A stretch of DNA of 64,000 bases from Nocardioides immobilis (GTDB lineage: Bacteria; Actinomycetota; Actinomycetes; Propionibacteriales; Nocardioidaceae). The notes under the pieces were generated by a model, which did not search any database, was not told the origin of the DNA, and worked only from the letters and a program-made list of their open reading frames with translations. The DNA lies in NCBI RefSeq assembly GCF_003515065.1, contig NZ_QXGH01000015.1, positions 159,135-223,134 on the forward strand, read 5' to 3'. Numbering within the stretch: position 1 is the first letter of the stretch; the number at the start of each line of letters is the position of its first letter. Below, piece by piece: positions 1 to 9,890 of the stretch. The translations under genes and the position numbers were made by a program.

Positions 1-183
1 GGTCTCCTCCCCGACGTACTCCTGGCCGCGCATGCGGCACCAGGCCGGTACGTCGTGCCGGGCTGCCGGGTCGTCGGCGACGACGGCCAGCACGTCGCCG
101 ACGGCGATCCCGGGCAGCGCCTTGGCCAGCTCGATGATCGGACCGGGGCAGACCCGGCCGCGGCAGTCGATCTCGGCGGTCAT
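1..183 (-). CDS. tusA: TusA-family sulfurtransferase (partial, C-terminus off the left edge)
   Basis: The 61 visible codons start at ATG 183 and run off the window. The N-terminus shows the TusA signature C-R-G-x-x-C-P-G-P (residues 7-15), whose first conserved Cys-Pro unit carries persulfide sulfur in this family, followed by the I-x-x-L/A-K helix. TusA proteins relay sulfur from a cysteine desulfurase to tRNA thiolation, cofactor or dissimilatory pathways. Its ATG overlaps the TGA of the upstream cysteine desulfurase (ATGA at 180-183), so the two are translationally coupled and very probably donor and acceptor. The end product of the relay cannot be told from this fragment. Confidence 0.85.
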   Translation of the reverse strand, partial: MTAEIDCRGRVCPGPIIELAKALPGIAVGDVLAVVADDPAARHDVPAWCRMRGQEYVGEET

Positions 184-1295
184 GTCCCGATCCCCGCGCG
201 GATGTCGGTGACGACCGCGGTCAGGGCGGCGCAGAAGCCCTCGACCTCGTCGTCGGTGGTGTCGGCGCGCAGCGAGACGCGGACGTTGCCGTGGGTGAGG
301 GCGCCCATCGCGGCCAGGACGTGGCTCGGCTCGAGCGTCGACGCGGTGCAGGCCGAGCCGCTGGCCACGCCGAAGCCGCGCCGGTCGAGACCGGCCACGA
401 GCTCGTCACCGCTCACGTAGAGGCACGAGAACGTGATCAGGTGGGGGAGCCGGTCGACCGGGTCGCCGACCACCTCGGTGTCGGGGAGAGCGCCCGCACA
501 GGCCCGGATCCGGTCGACCTGGGCGTGCTGGCGGGCCGCGGTCTCGTCGCGCTCGGCGAGCACCGCCTGGAGAGCGGCCGCCGCCGCGAGCGCTCCCGGC
601 ACCCAGGTGCTGCCGCTGAGCTGGTCGAGCCCGTCGTCACCGGGGAACGGCGTGGTCCACCGCGCCGACCGTCGTACGGCGAGCACGCCCACGCCGCCCG
701 GACCACCCCACTTGTGCGCCGACGCCGCCAGCGCGGACCACCGGGTGGGCAGCGGAAGCCGGCCCACCGAGGCGGCCGCGTCGACGAACAGGGGTACGTC
801 GTCCGGGAGATCGAGCGCGTCGACCGGCTGGACCGTGCCCACCTCCTGGTTGGCGGCCTGCAGGGCGACCACCGCGACCCCGGGCCGGCGCGCCGCGTCG
901 GCCATCGCCGCCAGATCCACCCGGCCGGCGGCGTCGACCGGCACCGACTGATGGGCGGGGGAGTCCTGCCAGCCGACCGCCTGCAGGACCGCCGAGTGCT
1001 CGACGGCGCTGTGCACGACGCCCTCGCCGGACCGGGCACGGGCCAGGCCGAGCAGCCCGCGGTGGACGGCGTCCGTGCCGGAGGCCGCGAACCCGATCTC
1101 GTCGGCCCGCGCGCCGATGCACTCGGCCACGACGGCGCGCGCGTTGTCGAGGAGCAGCCGCGCGTCGCGCCCGGCTCGATGGAGCCGCCGGGGGTCGGCG
1201 TACCCCCGATCGAGCGCTGCGAGCAGCGTCTCCCGGGCCGCCGGATGGAGGGGCTCGGCCGACGCCGTGTCGAGGTAGCCACGTGCGCTGGTCAC
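180..1295 (-). CDS. Cysteine desulfurase, NifS/IscS-like (PLP enzyme)
   Basis: The protein is about 371 residues and belongs to the class V aminotransferase fold. It removes sulfur from L-cysteine to give alanine and an enzyme persulfide. The PLP lysine lies in SAHKWGGPGG (near residue 195) and the mobile-loop catalytic cysteine in SGSACTAST (near 316); a V-E-H-S cofactor-stacking motif lies near residue 100. The reading frame is open to a TTG at 1304, but GTG 1295 sits 7 bases after a TAGATT box (1303-1308), so a leaderless start there is preferred. The gene is coupled to tusA by an ATGA overlap and is divergent from ctaC. Confidence 0.85.
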   Translation of the reverse strand: MTSARGYLDTASAEPLHPAARETLLAALDRGYADPRRLHRAGRDARLLLDNARAVVAECIGARADEIGFAASGTDAVHRGLLGLARARSGEGVVHSAVEHSAVLQAVGWQDSPAHQSVPVDAAGRVDLAAMADAARRPGVAVVALQAANQEVGTVQPVDALDLPDDVPLFVDAAASVGRLPLPTRWSALAASAHKWGGPGGVGVLAVRRSARWTTPFPGDDGLDQLSGSTWVPGALAAAAALQAVLAERDETAARQHAQVDRIRACAGALPDTEVVGDPVDRLPHLITFSCLYVSGDELVAGLDRRGFGVASGSACTASTLEPSHVLAAMGALTHGNVRVSLRADTTDDEVEGFCAALTAVVTDIRAGIGT

Positions 1296-1399
1296 GTTCA
1301 CCAATCTAGTGGTGCCACGTTTCAGACCCTGCGGTCTCCGGACGGCCCGGGTCCGCTAATGTTCGCAGGAGTTGTGACCCTCGAGAGGAAGGCTCGTTC

Positions 1400-2293
1400 G
1401 TGGGCTTGAGGCACCCCGAGCGCACGGGAGGACCGGTCCGGCAGATTCGCCGCGCCGCTGTCCTGGCCGGCGTCGTCGTACTCGCGCTGGGCCTGACCGG
1501 CTGCTCGGACGACTCCCAGGCAGGCCGCTACGGCATGCCCGAGATCGTCACCGAGCAAGGGCAGGACAACCTGCACCTGTGGCAGGGCGCGTGGATCGCC
1601 GCGCTCGCCACCGGCGCCGTCACCTGGGCCCTCATCCTCGGTGCGGTCTGGCTGTTCCGGCGCCGCAGCGACGACGAGGTCCCGATCCAGACCCGCTACA
1701 ACCTGCCGGTCGAGATCTTCTACACGATCTTCCCGATCATCATGGTCATCGTGTTCTTCTCGCACACCGTGCGCGTGCAGAACGTGATGCTCGAGATGGA
1801 CCCCGACCCCGACGTGACGGTGAAGGTCGTCGGCCAGAAGTGGCAGTGGACCTTCAACTACCCCGACTCGGTGGACACCCCGGACGGCACCAACGTCTAC
1901 GTGTCCGGCACGGGCGCCGCCGAAGACACGCCCTTGTACCTCCCCGTCGACTCGACGATCGAGTTCCAGCTCTACAGCCCGGACGTCATCCACGGCTTCG
2001 GCATCCCCTCGTTCGCGATGCGGATGGACGTCGTTCCCGGCCGTGAGAACGCCTTCCAGGTGACCACGACCGAGACCGGCACGTTCACGGGCAAGTGCTT
2101 CGAGCTCTGCGGGTCGTACCACTCGCGGATGCTGTTCGAGGTGCACGTCGTCGAGCAGGACGAGTACGACGCGTACCTGGCCGAGCTCGGCGCCGACCCC
2201 GAGCACGTGAGCGAGGAGCCCGTCCTCGGCGGCGACTACTCAGAGACGCCGGTCCTCGAGGACCTCAACGAGACCGAGGGGGAGCACGAGTGA
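1400..2293 (+). CDS. ctaC: Cytochrome c oxidase (aa3) subunit II
   Basis: This 297-residue lipoprotein carries the CuA electron-entry site of the terminal oxidase. A signal peptide ends in the lipobox LTGC (Cys35); two membrane helices follow (about 62-86 and 104-122). The periplasmic cupredoxin domain shows all CuA ligands: His198 (VIHGFG), Cys233, Glu235, Cys237, His241 and Met244 ([12 protein letters not shown]). The W-x-W electron-entry motif is at 148-150. The GTG start at 1400 is preceded by GAGAGGAAGG (1382-1391). The stop overlaps the GTG of ctaD (GTGA), so the subunits are coupled. Confidence 0.95.
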   Translation: MGLRHPERTGGPVRQIRRAAVLAGVVVLALGLTGCSDDSQAGRYGMPEIVTEQGQDNLHLWQGAWIAALATGAVTWALILGAVWLFRRRSDDEVPIQTRYNLPVEIFYTIFPIIMVIVFFSHTVRVQNVMLEMDPDPDVTVKVVGQKWQWTFNYPDSVDTPDGTNVYVSGTGAAEDTPLYLPVDSTIEFQLYSPDVIHGFGIPSFAMRMDVVPGRENAFQVTTTETGTFTGKCFELCGSYHSRMLFEVHVVEQDEYDAYLAELGADPEHVSEEPVLGGDYSETPVLEDLNETEGEHE

Positions 2294-4083
2294 CCGCCGT
2301 CGCCGCACGCACCACCGACCTGCCCGAGCGCAAGCCGCTGGGACAGATGCTGGTCAAGGTCATGACGACCACCGACCACAAGATCATCGGCAACCTCTAC
2401 TTCACGACCGCCCTGGCCTGGTTCATGGCCGGCGGCATCATGGCGCTCCTCATGCGCTCCGAGCTTGCCTATCCGGGCAGCCAGGTCGTCAACGAAGAGA
2501 CGTTCAACCAGCTCTTCACGATGCACGGCACGATCATGCTGCTGTTGTTCGCGACGCCGCTGTTCTTCGCGTTCGGCAACGCGATCATGCCGCTGCAGAT
2601 CGGCGCGCCCGACGTCGCCTTCCCGCGGCTCAACATGTTCAGCTACTGGCTGTACCTCTTCGGCGGCCTGATCGCCGCGGCCGGCTTCCTCACCCCGCAG
2701 GGCGCGGCGTCGTTCGGCTGGTTCGCCTACACGCCGCTGTCCGACTCGATCAACAGCCCCGGCGTCGGCGGTGACCTGTGGATCATGGGTCTGTGGATGG
2801 CCGGTCTCGGCACCATCCTCGGCGCGGTCAACTTCATCACCACGATCATCTGCATGCGTGCCCCCGGCATGACCATGTTCCGGATGTCGATCTTCACCTG
2901 GACGGTGCTGATCACCAGCCTGCTGGTGCTCATCGCGTTTCCGGTCCTCGCGGGCGCGCTGCTCTCGCTCGAGGCCGATCGACAGCTCGGTGCCCATGTG
3001 TTCGACCCGTCGCACGGCGGCCCGATCCTGTGGCAGCACCTGTTCTGGTTCTTCGGGCACCCGGAGGTCTACATCATCGCGCTGCCGTTCTTCGGCATCA
3101 TCTCGGAGATCCTTCCGGTCTTCAGCCGCAAGCCGATCTTCGGCTACGTCGGCCTCGTGGGCGCGACCATGGGCATCGCGATCCTGTCGGTCGCGGTGTG
3201 GGCTCACCACATGTTCGTCACCGGCGCGGTCAACCTGCCCTTCTTCTCCGGCATGACGTTCCTGATCGCCGTCCCGACCGGCGTCAAGTTCTTCAACTGG
3301 ATCGGCACGATGTGGGGCGGGTCCGTGCGCATGGACACACCCATGCTCTGGTCCGTCGGCTTCCTGACGACCTTCCTCTTCGGTGGTCTCACCGGCATCA
3401 TCCTGGCCAGCCCACCGCTGGACTTCCACGTCTCCGACTCCTACTTCGTGGTGGCGCACTTCCACTACGTGGTCTTCGGCACCGTGGTGTTCGCGATGTT
3501 CGCGGGCTTCTACTTCTGGTGGCCGAAGCTCACCGGCAAGATGCTCGACGAGCGCCTCGGCAAGATCCACTTCTGGCTCCTGTTCATCGGCTTCCACACG
3601 ACGTTCCTCGTCCAGCACTGGCTGGGCATCGAGGGAATGCCGCGGCGGTACGCCGACTACCTGCCGGGCGACGGGTTCACCGTGCTCAACCAGGTGTCCA
3701 CGATCGGGGCCTTCATCCTCGCGTCGTCGATGCTGCCGTTCTTCTACAACGTCTGGATCACCCGCAACTCGCCCGAGGTCGGCGTGGACGACCCGTGGGG
3801 CTGGGGCCGCTCGCTGGAGTGGGCGACCAGCAGCCCGCCGCCGCGCCACAACTTCAACAGCCTGCCGCGAATCCGGTCCGAGTCGCCGGCGTTCGACCTG
3901 CACCACCCGGAGATCGCCGCGATCGAGCTCGACGCCAACCCGAAGGAAGCCACCGGGGAGATCGTGGACGCACCCGAGGCGCGCGGCCGCGAGCAGCACA
4001 TCGCGCAGCAGCAGGCCAAGAAGGACGCTGGCGACCCCGACAGCCACAGCTACCGTCACGACGCCACGGAGGATGACGCCTGA
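2290..4083 (+). CDS. ctaD: Cytochrome c oxidase (aa3) subunit I
   Basis: This is the catalytic heme-copper subunit, 597 residues with twelve predicted helices. Counting from GTG 2290, His79 (TMHGT) and His392 are the heme a ligands, His390 the heme a3 ligand, and His257, His306 and His307 the CuB ligands. Tyr261 in HPEVY is the residue cross-linked to His257 in A-type oxidases. The same frame stays open upstream to 2095 inside ctaC, but that portion does not resemble the family, and GTG 2290 overlaps the ctaC stop. The hydrophilic C-terminal tail of about 60 residues is His- and charge-rich, as usual in actinobacteria. Confidence 0.95.
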   Translation: MTAVAARTTDLPERKPLGQMLVKVMTTTDHKIIGNLYFTTALAWFMAGGIMALLMRSELAYPGSQVVNEETFNQLFTMHGTIMLLLFATPLFFAFGNAIMPLQIGAPDVAFPRLNMFSYWLYLFGGLIAAAGFLTPQGAASFGWFAYTPLSDSINSPGVGGDLWIMGLWMAGLGTILGAVNFITTIICMRAPGMTMFRMSIFTWTVLITSLLVLIAFPVLAGALLSLEADRQLGAHVFDPSHGGPILWQHLFWFFGHPEVYIIALPFFGIISEILPVFSRKPIFGYVGLVGATMGIAILSVAVWAHHMFVTGAVNLPFFSGMTFLIAVPTGVKFFNWIGTMWGGSVRMDTPMLWSVGFLTTFLFGGLTGIILASPPLDFHVSDSYFVVAHFHYVVFGTVVFAMFAGFYFWWPKLTGKMLDERLGKIHFWLLFIGFHTTFLVQHWLGIEGMPRRYADYLPGDGFTVLNQVSTIGAFILASSMLPFFYNVWITRNSPEVGVDDPWGWGRSLEWATSSPPPRHNFNSLPRIRSESPAFDLHHPEIAAIELDANPKEATGEIVDAPEARGREQHIAQQQAKKDAGDPDSHSYRHDATEDDA

Positions 4084-4499
4084 TGAAGGTCGAGGCATGG
4101 CTGTTCGGCATCACGACGATCTTCCTGGTGCTGGTGACGCCGGCGTACTGGTTCATCACCGACGCCAGTGACACCGGTGCCGACTGGACCGGCACCTCCG
4201 CCCTGGTGATGACTACGCTGCTGACGGCGATGGTCACGCTGTACCTCGGGTTCCACGCGCAGCGGATGGACCCCCGTCCGGAGGACCGCACCGACGGCGA
4301 GATCGCCGACGGCGCGGGCGAGCTGGGCTTCTTCCCGCCGTACTCCTGGTGGCCGTTCTGGTGCGCCTGCACGCTGGGCATCATCGTGCTCGCGCTCGCG
4401 GTCACGCAGTGGTGGATGGTGGTGCTCGGCTTTGCCCTCGGCGTGCTGGCCCTGAGCGGATGGATCTTCGAGTACTACCGCGGAGAGCACGCGCACTGA
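4083..4499 (+). CDS. ctaF: Cytochrome c oxidase subunit IV (actinobacterial type)
   Basis: This 138-residue protein has four predicted membrane helices (about 5-24, 40-58, 90-110 and 112-132). It matches the small actinobacterial subunit IV that packs against subunits I and III. It contains the family's acidic, Pro-rich loop (RPEDRTDGEI) and the following FFPPYSWWP segment. Its ATG shares one base with the ctaD stop (TGATG), completing the ctaC-ctaD-ctaF operon. Subunit III (ctaE) is not here but 12 kb away on the other strand. Confidence 0.9.
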   Translation: MKVEAWLFGITTIFLVLVTPAYWFITDASDTGADWTGTSALVMTTLLTAMVTLYLGFHAQRMDPRPEDRTDGEIADGAGELGFFPPYSWWPFWCACTLGIIVLALAVTQWWMVVLGFALGVLALSGWIFEYYRGEHAH

Positions 4500-4655
4500 C
4501 AGGCCGATGAACACGCGCTGAAGCCTGGGCGGGTTGCCTCGGCGGCGCGTGAGATAGGCAACGCCGTGGATGGCGGTTCGGGCTGGGGTCTCGGGTTACC
4601 CTCTTTTGGTGGCGTTTCTTCGCCGCGATCGTTCCCCGGAGGAGACACCACTCGC

Positions 4656-5885
4656 ATGCACGACCTGCTGACCCGCGCCCACCGCGCCCGCTCCGCGTCC
4701 CGTCGCGGTCTCGCCGGCCTGGCCGTCTCTGCTGTCCTGCTGAGCGGCTGCTCCGCCGCCGATGACGCGCTCGGCGCGGCCGGAGTCGGTGACGAGACGG
4801 ACGAGACGACCGCGGCGGCTGTCGTCGAGGGGACCATCAAGCCCAGCGTCAAGAAGGGCGCGACCGGCGTCCCCGTCGACACCGAGCTCAAGGTCAACGC
4901 GAAGGACGCGACCCTCACCAAGGTCACCGTCAGCTACGCCGACGGCACCCTGGACGGCACGATCTCCGACGACGGCGCCCGCTGGACCGCCGCCGACCGG
5001 CTGGAGCCCGGCGTCACCTACACCGTGAAGTCGGTGGGTGAGGGCGCCGGCGGCGACACCCTGCGGAGCAAGTCGAGCTTCACGACCGAGGCGCTCAGCC
5101 TCGACCAGCAGACCTACCCGTCGGTGGCGCCGCTCGACGGCGAGACCGTCGGCGTCGGCATGCCGGTGGTCGTCACCTTCGACGTCCCGGTGACCGACCA
5201 GGCCTCGTTCGAGCGCAACATGCACGTGACCACCACCCCGGCGCAGCCCGGGACGTGGCACTGGGTGAGCAGCACCGAGGCGCACTACCGGCCGAAGACC
5301 TACTGGCAGGCCGGCACCGACGTCAGCGTCGACCTCGACATCAACGGCGTCGACGCCGGCGCGGGGATCTACGGCCAGGAGGACCGGCAGGTCGACTTCA
5401 GCGTCGGCGACGCCCACGTCTACGAGGTCAACGCCCAGACCCACCAGATGAAGGTCTACTCCAACGGCTCGCTGCTCCGCACGATCCCGATCACGACCGG
5501 CAAGGAGGGGTTCACGACCCGCTCCGGCGTCAAGGTGATCCTCGAGAAGTTCGACGTCAAGCGCATGAACTCCGAGACCGTCGGAATCCCGGCCGGCTCG
5601 GCCGAGGCCTACGACATCGACGACGTGCAGTGGGCGATGCGCCTCACCTACTCCGGTGAGTTCATCCACGCCGCGCCGTGGTCGGTGGGCTCGCAGGGCT
5701 CCGCCAACGTCTCCCACGGTTGCACCGGCATGAGCACCGACAATGCCGCCTGGCTCTACGCGATGACGCTGCGCGGCGACGTGGTCGAGTACACCGGCAC
5801 CGACCGGCCGATGGAGCCGGACAACGGCTACGGCGACTGGAACATCGACTGGTCCGAGTACAAGGCGGGCTCGGCGCTCAGCTGA
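4656..5885 (+). CDS. L,D-transpeptidase lipoprotein with Ig-like domains
   Basis: This 409-residue lipoprotein (lipobox LLSGC, Cys32) cross-links peptidoglycan by 3-3 bonds and is therefore resistant to most penicillins by family knowledge. Two Ig-like domains (about 58-145 and 150-250) precede a YkuD catalytic domain (about 255-380). The active site shows His338 (FIHAAPW) and the S-H-G-C motif with nucleophile Cys356, in the layout of mycobacterial LdtMt2. ATG 4656 follows GGAGGAG at 4639-4645; the frame is open further upstream but without signal features. A TACCCT box at 4597-4602 may be its -10 element. The 3' end overlaps the convergent glycosyltransferase gene by 58 bases. Confidence 0.9.
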   Translation: MHDLLTRAHRARSASRRGLAGLAVSAVLLSGCSAADDALGAAGVGDETDETTAAAVVEGTIKPSVKKGATGVPVDTELKVNAKDATLTKVTVSYADGTLDGTISDDGARWTAADRLEPGVTYTVKSVGEGAGGDTLRSKSSFTTEALSLDQQTYPSVAPLDGETVGVGMPVVVTFDVPVTDQASFERNMHVTTTPAQPGTWHWVSSTEAHYRPKTYWQAGTDVSVDLDINGVDAGAGIYGQEDRQVDFSVGDAHVYEVNAQTHQMKVYSNGSLLRTIPITTGKEGFTTRSGVKVILEKFDVKRMNSETVGIPAGSAEAYDIDDVQWAMRLTYSGEFIHAAPWSVGSQGSANVSHGCTGMSTDNAAWLYAMTLRGDVVEYTGTDRPMEPDNGYGDWNIDWSEYKAGSALS

Positions 5886-7273
5886 CCTTCGCTCGGCCTT
5901 CGGTCGCCGCGCACCATCACCGCGACTGCCGCGAGCGCGGTCAGTCCGGCGGCCGCTGCCAGCACGATCGGGGTCGCGCCCGCGACCGGGATCCGGTTGG
6001 GGTGGGCGACGAGGTCGAACCACTCGAGTACGGCGACGGCACCGGCGAGCCAGCCGAGGAGCACCGCCGTCCAGCACGTCGCGACGAGGCCTTCTCGGAG
6101 GTCACCTGCGCTCGACCGGGGAATCCAACGGGCCACCTCGAGCATGCCCAACGCGGTCGCCGTCGCGAGAAGCGGCATGACCTGCATGAAGTAGCGGTCG
6201 TGGAAGCCGCCGCCGGCCGAGATGAAGTGCGCGATGTTGGCCGCCGTGATCGCGCCGTTCGTCCCCAGCAACAGCCAGGCGAGGTCGGGCCGCAGGTCGC
6301 CGCGCCGTGCTGCGGCTATCGCCGCGATCGGGGTGAGGACGGTCAGGGCGAGGAGCGGGATCGGCGTCGACAACAGGGACTCGATCACCGTACGGAGCGC
6401 GAAGACGTCGAACACGTGGTCGATCGGGCTGCGCGCGAACTTGTCGAGAAGCGCGTCCTGGCCGGTGAAGTCGCCGTACAGCCGGTAGTTGCGGAGATAG
6501 AACCAACCGGTTGCGACGGCAGGCACACCTCCCACGACGGCTGCGGCGGCCGAGCCGCGCACCCAGCCGTGCTGCCGGACGCCCACGATCAGCACCACCA
6601 GGCAGCACAGGGCCACCAGCAGCACGCCCTGCGCCCGCGTCCCCGCTGCCAGGGTGCCGGCGATCGCAGCCACCGCGACCCGCATCGGCGTGACCTGCCG
6701 CCGCACCATGCGGATCGTCATCAGCATCGCGAGCAGGGCAGCGGCCGAGCCGAGTCCGTCGTTCATCACGAACCCCGACCGGATCGCGAGCGTCGGCGTC
6801 AGGGCAACGGCGGTCGCGACCGCTGGGACCCAGCGACGACGCGGCACCAGCTCGCGCGCGATCAGGCCGACCAGGAACAGCCAGCCGGCGAACCCAGCCG
6901 TGTTGACCAGGCGCATCGCGATCGTCGCGGCTCCGGCGTCCCCCGAGGACAGCCACCAGATCGGCACCAGCAGCGCGTGGAACGCCGGAGGGTGGTTGGC
7001 GGTCCAGACGTGGCTGTGGGCCTCGTCGGAGCCGTCGTACCCGCTGGAGGTGTCGATGGTCGGGAGGTCACCACGCGCCAGGGCGGCGACGTACCCGATG
7101 TGCGCAGGCTCGTCGTTGGCCGGGTTGGGGTGGTCGTAGAGACAGGCAGCCTGGGCGCCGATCGCCAACATCACGATCGCGAGGAGGAACGGCACAGCGA
7201 GGGGATGGGCCGGCCATGTGCGAAGACGGCCGACGACTCCGCCCGCGTCGGCTGGCGGTGACTTCATGAGCAT
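5828..7273 (-). CDS. Polytopic membrane glycosyltransferase-like protein (GT39/ArnT-like)
   Basis: This is a 481-residue integral membrane protein with about eleven hydrophobic helices. After the first helix an acidic loop carries NPANDEPAHIGY, which matches the DE-containing catalytic loop of polyprenyl-phosphate-sugar-dependent transferases (GT-C fold). Such enzymes move a sugar from a lipid carrier to a glycan, lipid or protein on the outer face. The start at 7273 has GGAAGG nine bases upstream; ATG 7267 is an alternative. It is the last gene of the five-gene minus-strand glycan operon and overlaps the L,D-transpeptidase tail to tail. Acceptor and donor are unknown. Confidence 0.65.
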   Translation of the reverse strand: MLMKSPPADAGGVVGRLRTWPAHPLAVPFLLAIVMLAIGAQAACLYDHPNPANDEPAHIGYVAALARGDLPTIDTSSGYDGSDEAHSHVWTANHPPAFHALLVPIWWLSSGDAGAATIAMRLVNTAGFAGWLFLVGLIARELVPRRRWVPAVATAVALTPTLAIRSGFVMNDGLGSAAALLAMLMTIRMVRRQVTPMRVAVAAIAGTLAAGTRAQGVLLVALCCLVVLIVGVRQHGWVRGSAAAAVVGGVPAVATGWFYLRNYRLYGDFTGQDALLDKFARSPIDHVFDVFALRTVIESLLSTPIPLLALTVLTPIAAIAAARRGDLRPDLAWLLLGTNGAITAANIAHFISAGGGFHDRYFMQVMPLLATATALGMLEVARWIPRSSAGDLREGLVATCWTAVLLGWLAGAVAVLEWFDLVAHPNRIPVAGATPIVLAAAAGLTALAAVAVMVRGDRRPSEGQLSAEPALYSDQSMFQSP

Positions 7274-7309
7274 GTTGATGGCCCTTCCGGGGTCCGTCGC
7301 GGGTGCGCT

Positions 7310-8983
7310 TCACCGTCGGCAGTCCGCCAAGTGGCGGACCTCGACGAGCGGCCCGGGCCGGGCGTACGCGGGCGGGTACCAGTCGAAGCTGAAGTCGAAG
7401 GAGAACGCGGGCGCTTCCGCGCCTGCCCGGTACGGCGAGAACACGGCCTCGAGCGAGCTCTCGTCGTCGAGTCGTCGGTAGTAGCTCCGAGCCCCGGGAA
7501 GGTCGGCGCTGAGGCCGCGATCCTTCTGATGACTGGTGACCACCACCCAGCAGAACCCGTTGGCTCGGTAGCCGTCGAGCAGGTCGGGGGAGAGCCGTGC
7601 CTCGTAGGCCTGGTACGGACGCTCGACCGGATAGAGCTCGAGGGTGCTCTCGTCCAGGTACGACGCCGGGAAGGACGGCTCCAGGACGACCCGGTCGGCG
7701 CGGGGGATCTCGTCCAGGATCCATCCGCGGGCGGCGGTCCGGGTGTCGGTGCGGCTGAGCACCAGGTCGCTGCGAACGGCATCGGCCAGCGGTTGTGCGA
7801 GGACGATGACGGCGAGTGCGGGGAGCGCGACCACCCCGAGGCGCGCGACCCTCCCGCGACCGGCCGAGAGTCGGTCGCGAATGCGTTCCCCCGCGATCGT
7901 CACGCCGAGACCGGCGAGGACGGCCAGGGCGGGGTACGCCGGGAGCACCCACCGCGCGAAGAACCTGTCCTGGGTCGCCAGGTAGAGGTAGAGCAGGACC
8001 GGGAATCCCACGAGCATCAGCGCGTGTGCCCGGTTGCGTCGGAGCAGGACCGCGAACCCGCCCAGCGCGAACGCCAGGGGCAGGAGGCCGAAGCCCCAGA
8101 GCAGGGTGCCCGGATAGTAGGTCCACGCGTTGCCTTGCTGGCCGAGCTTGGCTGTTGCCACCTGGGACGACTGTCCGCCGAACTGGTCGACGAAGACGCC
8201 GAAGTCGAGCAGGAGGTACGGGTTCAGCGCGAACAGGCCCACCAGGCACGCGACGCCCGAGGCGCACAGGAGCCCGATCACGGGGGCGACCCGCTCCTTC
8301 CGCTCGACGACCCGCAGCACGGCTGCCAGTGCCACGACGCACGCCATCGGGGCGGCGAGGTACTTCGTTCCGACGGCGACGCCCACAGCGCCGCCAGCCA
8401 GGACGAACATCCGCCACCCGCCTCGCTCATACGCGAGCAGAGAGCCGGCCAGCGCCACGGTGACCGGGAGCAGGGTGACCACGTCGTTCAGCGCCTGATG
8501 GCTGTAGAAGACCGGGAGGAACGCGAATGCCGTGACGGCCGCGGCCACCAGCGCCGTCGTACGGTCGAAGAAGCGGGTGGCCGTCCAGTGCACGAGCCAG
8601 ACGAGCACGGTCCCGAGCACGGCCACCACCACTCGGGCGACGGTGTAGACCGTGGCCGGGTCGTCCGCGAGCCTCGTTGACACGTCACTGCCGAGGAAGA
8701 CCACCTTGAACACCGCTGCCAACAGGTAGGTGAGGGCCGACGGGTTCTCGTAGTAGCCCGGGTTCAGGTCGCCGTCCGCCGCATTCGCGGCGTGGGGGAC
8801 GAAGTGCAGCTCCTCGTCCGGGTTGTAGGCGAACGGCAACCCGTGCCGGATCCCGACCATGCGGACGACGAACGCCGCGACAAGGATGGTGACGAGCATG
8901 CGCCGGGCGCCACGTCGCTCCGGCGCGGCCCGAGGTGGCGTCGCGGTGGGTGGGCTCGCCCGGTCCTCAACCGACGGGTGCAC
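7310..8983 (-). CDS. GT39-family membrane glycosyltransferase (dolichyl-phosphate-mannose-protein mannosyltransferase-like)
   Basis: This 557-residue polytopic protein begins with a short polar tail, then a helix and the loop FAYNPDEELHF, the acidic motif of GT-C transferases, followed by about ten further helices and a C-terminal soluble domain of roughly 130 residues. The start is taken as GTG 8983, with GGGAGGA five bases upstream; it overlaps the end of the flippase-like gene by 17 bases. A TTG at 9031 and an ATG at 8899 are alternatives. It lies 36 bases before the related gene at 5828-7273, with which it may act in series on the same acceptor. Confidence 0.7.
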   Translation of the reverse strand: MHPSVEDRASPPTATPPRAAPERRGARRMLVTILVAAFVVRMVGIRHGLPFAYNPDEELHFVPHAANAADGDLNPGYYENPSALTYLLAAVFKVVFLGSDVSTRLADDPATVYTVARVVVAVLGTVLVWLVHWTATRFFDRTTALVAAAVTAFAFLPVFYSHQALNDVVTLLPVTVALAGSLLAYERGGWRMFVLAGGAVGVAVGTKYLAAPMACVVALAAVLRVVERKERVAPVIGLLCASGVACLVGLFALNPYLLLDFGVFVDQFGGQSSQVATAKLGQQGNAWTYYPGTLLWGFGLLPLAFALGGFAVLLRRNRAHALMLVGFPVLLYLYLATQDRFFARWVLPAYPALAVLAGLGVTIAGERIRDRLSAGRGRVARLGVVALPALAVIVLAQPLADAVRSDLVLSRTDTRTAARGWILDEIPRADRVVLEPSFPASYLDESTLELYPVERPYQAYEARLSPDLLDGYRANGFCWVVVTSHQKDRGLSADLPGARSYYRRLDDESSLEAVFSPYRAGAEAPAFSFDFSFDWYPPAYARPGPLVEVRHLADCRR

Positions 8984-9890
8984 GGGCGTCCTCCCGCTGG
9001 GGTTCGGCGCGCGCTGGATGCGCGACAGCACGGGCGACGGCGGCGGCGGCGAAGTCGGCGCTCGCGTGGACGACCCGGGCGAGGAGGGCGGCGGCCGCGG
9101 CGGGACCCACGCCGAACGTCGGGCCGAGCAACGCGATCAGGACGCCCTCGCGAGCGCCGATGCCCGCGGGAGCGAGGACCATCAGGACCCCGGCCGCATG
9201 GCTGAGCGCGAAGGCGCCGATGGCGAGCAGGAGGTGGTCGGGGTCTCGGGCGTCGAGCAGCGCGGCGACGGCTGCGCCGTACGCGATCCACACCGCTGCC
9301 ATGACGCTCATCGTGAGGATCAGGTCGCCGATCCCGAACCGGGCGACGGTGCCGCGACCGGCCAGGCGGTCGGCGACCCGCCGCACGACGGGCGGGCTCA
9401 CCAGCGCGGCGCCGGCGACGGCGGCCGCCGCCCACCACCACCAGGCGACGCGGGTCTCCAGCACGCCCGTCCCCGCGAGGAGGCTGCCCAGCAGGATCCC
9501 GCTGAAGGTGTGGATCAGCAGGAAGATCGCCGAGGCCGTCACGCTGACCCGGCCCGGCACGTCATGACGCCGCCCGAGCTGCGCCTGCGCGGCGAAGGTC
9601 CAGACCGAGCCGGGGATGTACTTGCCGAGCTGCCCCACGAGGAAGATCGCGGCCGCGTCGCGTCGCGGGACGGCGGCGCCCAGGTGCGCCAGCAGGTGGC
9701 GCCAGAGCAGCGCCGTGCCCAGCAGCCCGCCGACGGTGAGGCCGATCGCGAGCAGCAGGTGGAGCGGCCCGGTCTCGAGCACCGCGTCCGCGATCTCGTG
9801 CCAGCGCCCGTTGAAGCCCCACCAGGCGAACCCGATGGTGAGCAGGACGAACCCGATCCGGGCCGCCAGGAGGATGCGGTCCCGGGTCAC
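8967..9890 (-). CDS. Flippase-like membrane protein (UPF0104 / LPG-synthase TM family)
   Basis: The 307-residue protein has about eight helices and the features of the UPF0104/AglD-like family, also the membrane part of lysyl-phosphatidylglycerol synthases: a G-x-Y-I-P-G-S-x-W motif (near residue 88) and an APAGIGAREG motif (near 250). Family members are suspected to flip lipid-linked sugars. No soluble aminoacyl-transferase domain follows. GTG 9890 overlaps the methyltransferase stop (GTGA). Placement among a GT2 and two GT-C genes fits a role in moving a lipid-linked sugar across the membrane (inference). Confidence 0.7.
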   Translation of the reverse strand: MTRDRILLAARIGFVLLTIGFAWWGFNGRWHEIADAVLETGPLHLLLAIGLTVGGLLGTALLWRHLLAHLGAAVPRRDAAAIFLVGQLGKYIPGSVWTFAAQAQLGRRHDVPGRVSVTASAIFLLIHTFSGILLGSLLAGTGVLETRVAWWWWAAAAVAGAALVSPPVVRRVADRLAGRGTVARFGIGDLILTMSVMAAVWIAYGAAVAALLDARDPDHLLLAIGAFALSHAAGVLMVLAPAGIGAREGVLIALLGPTFGVGPAAAAALLARVVHASADFAAAAVARAVAHPARAEPQREDARAPVG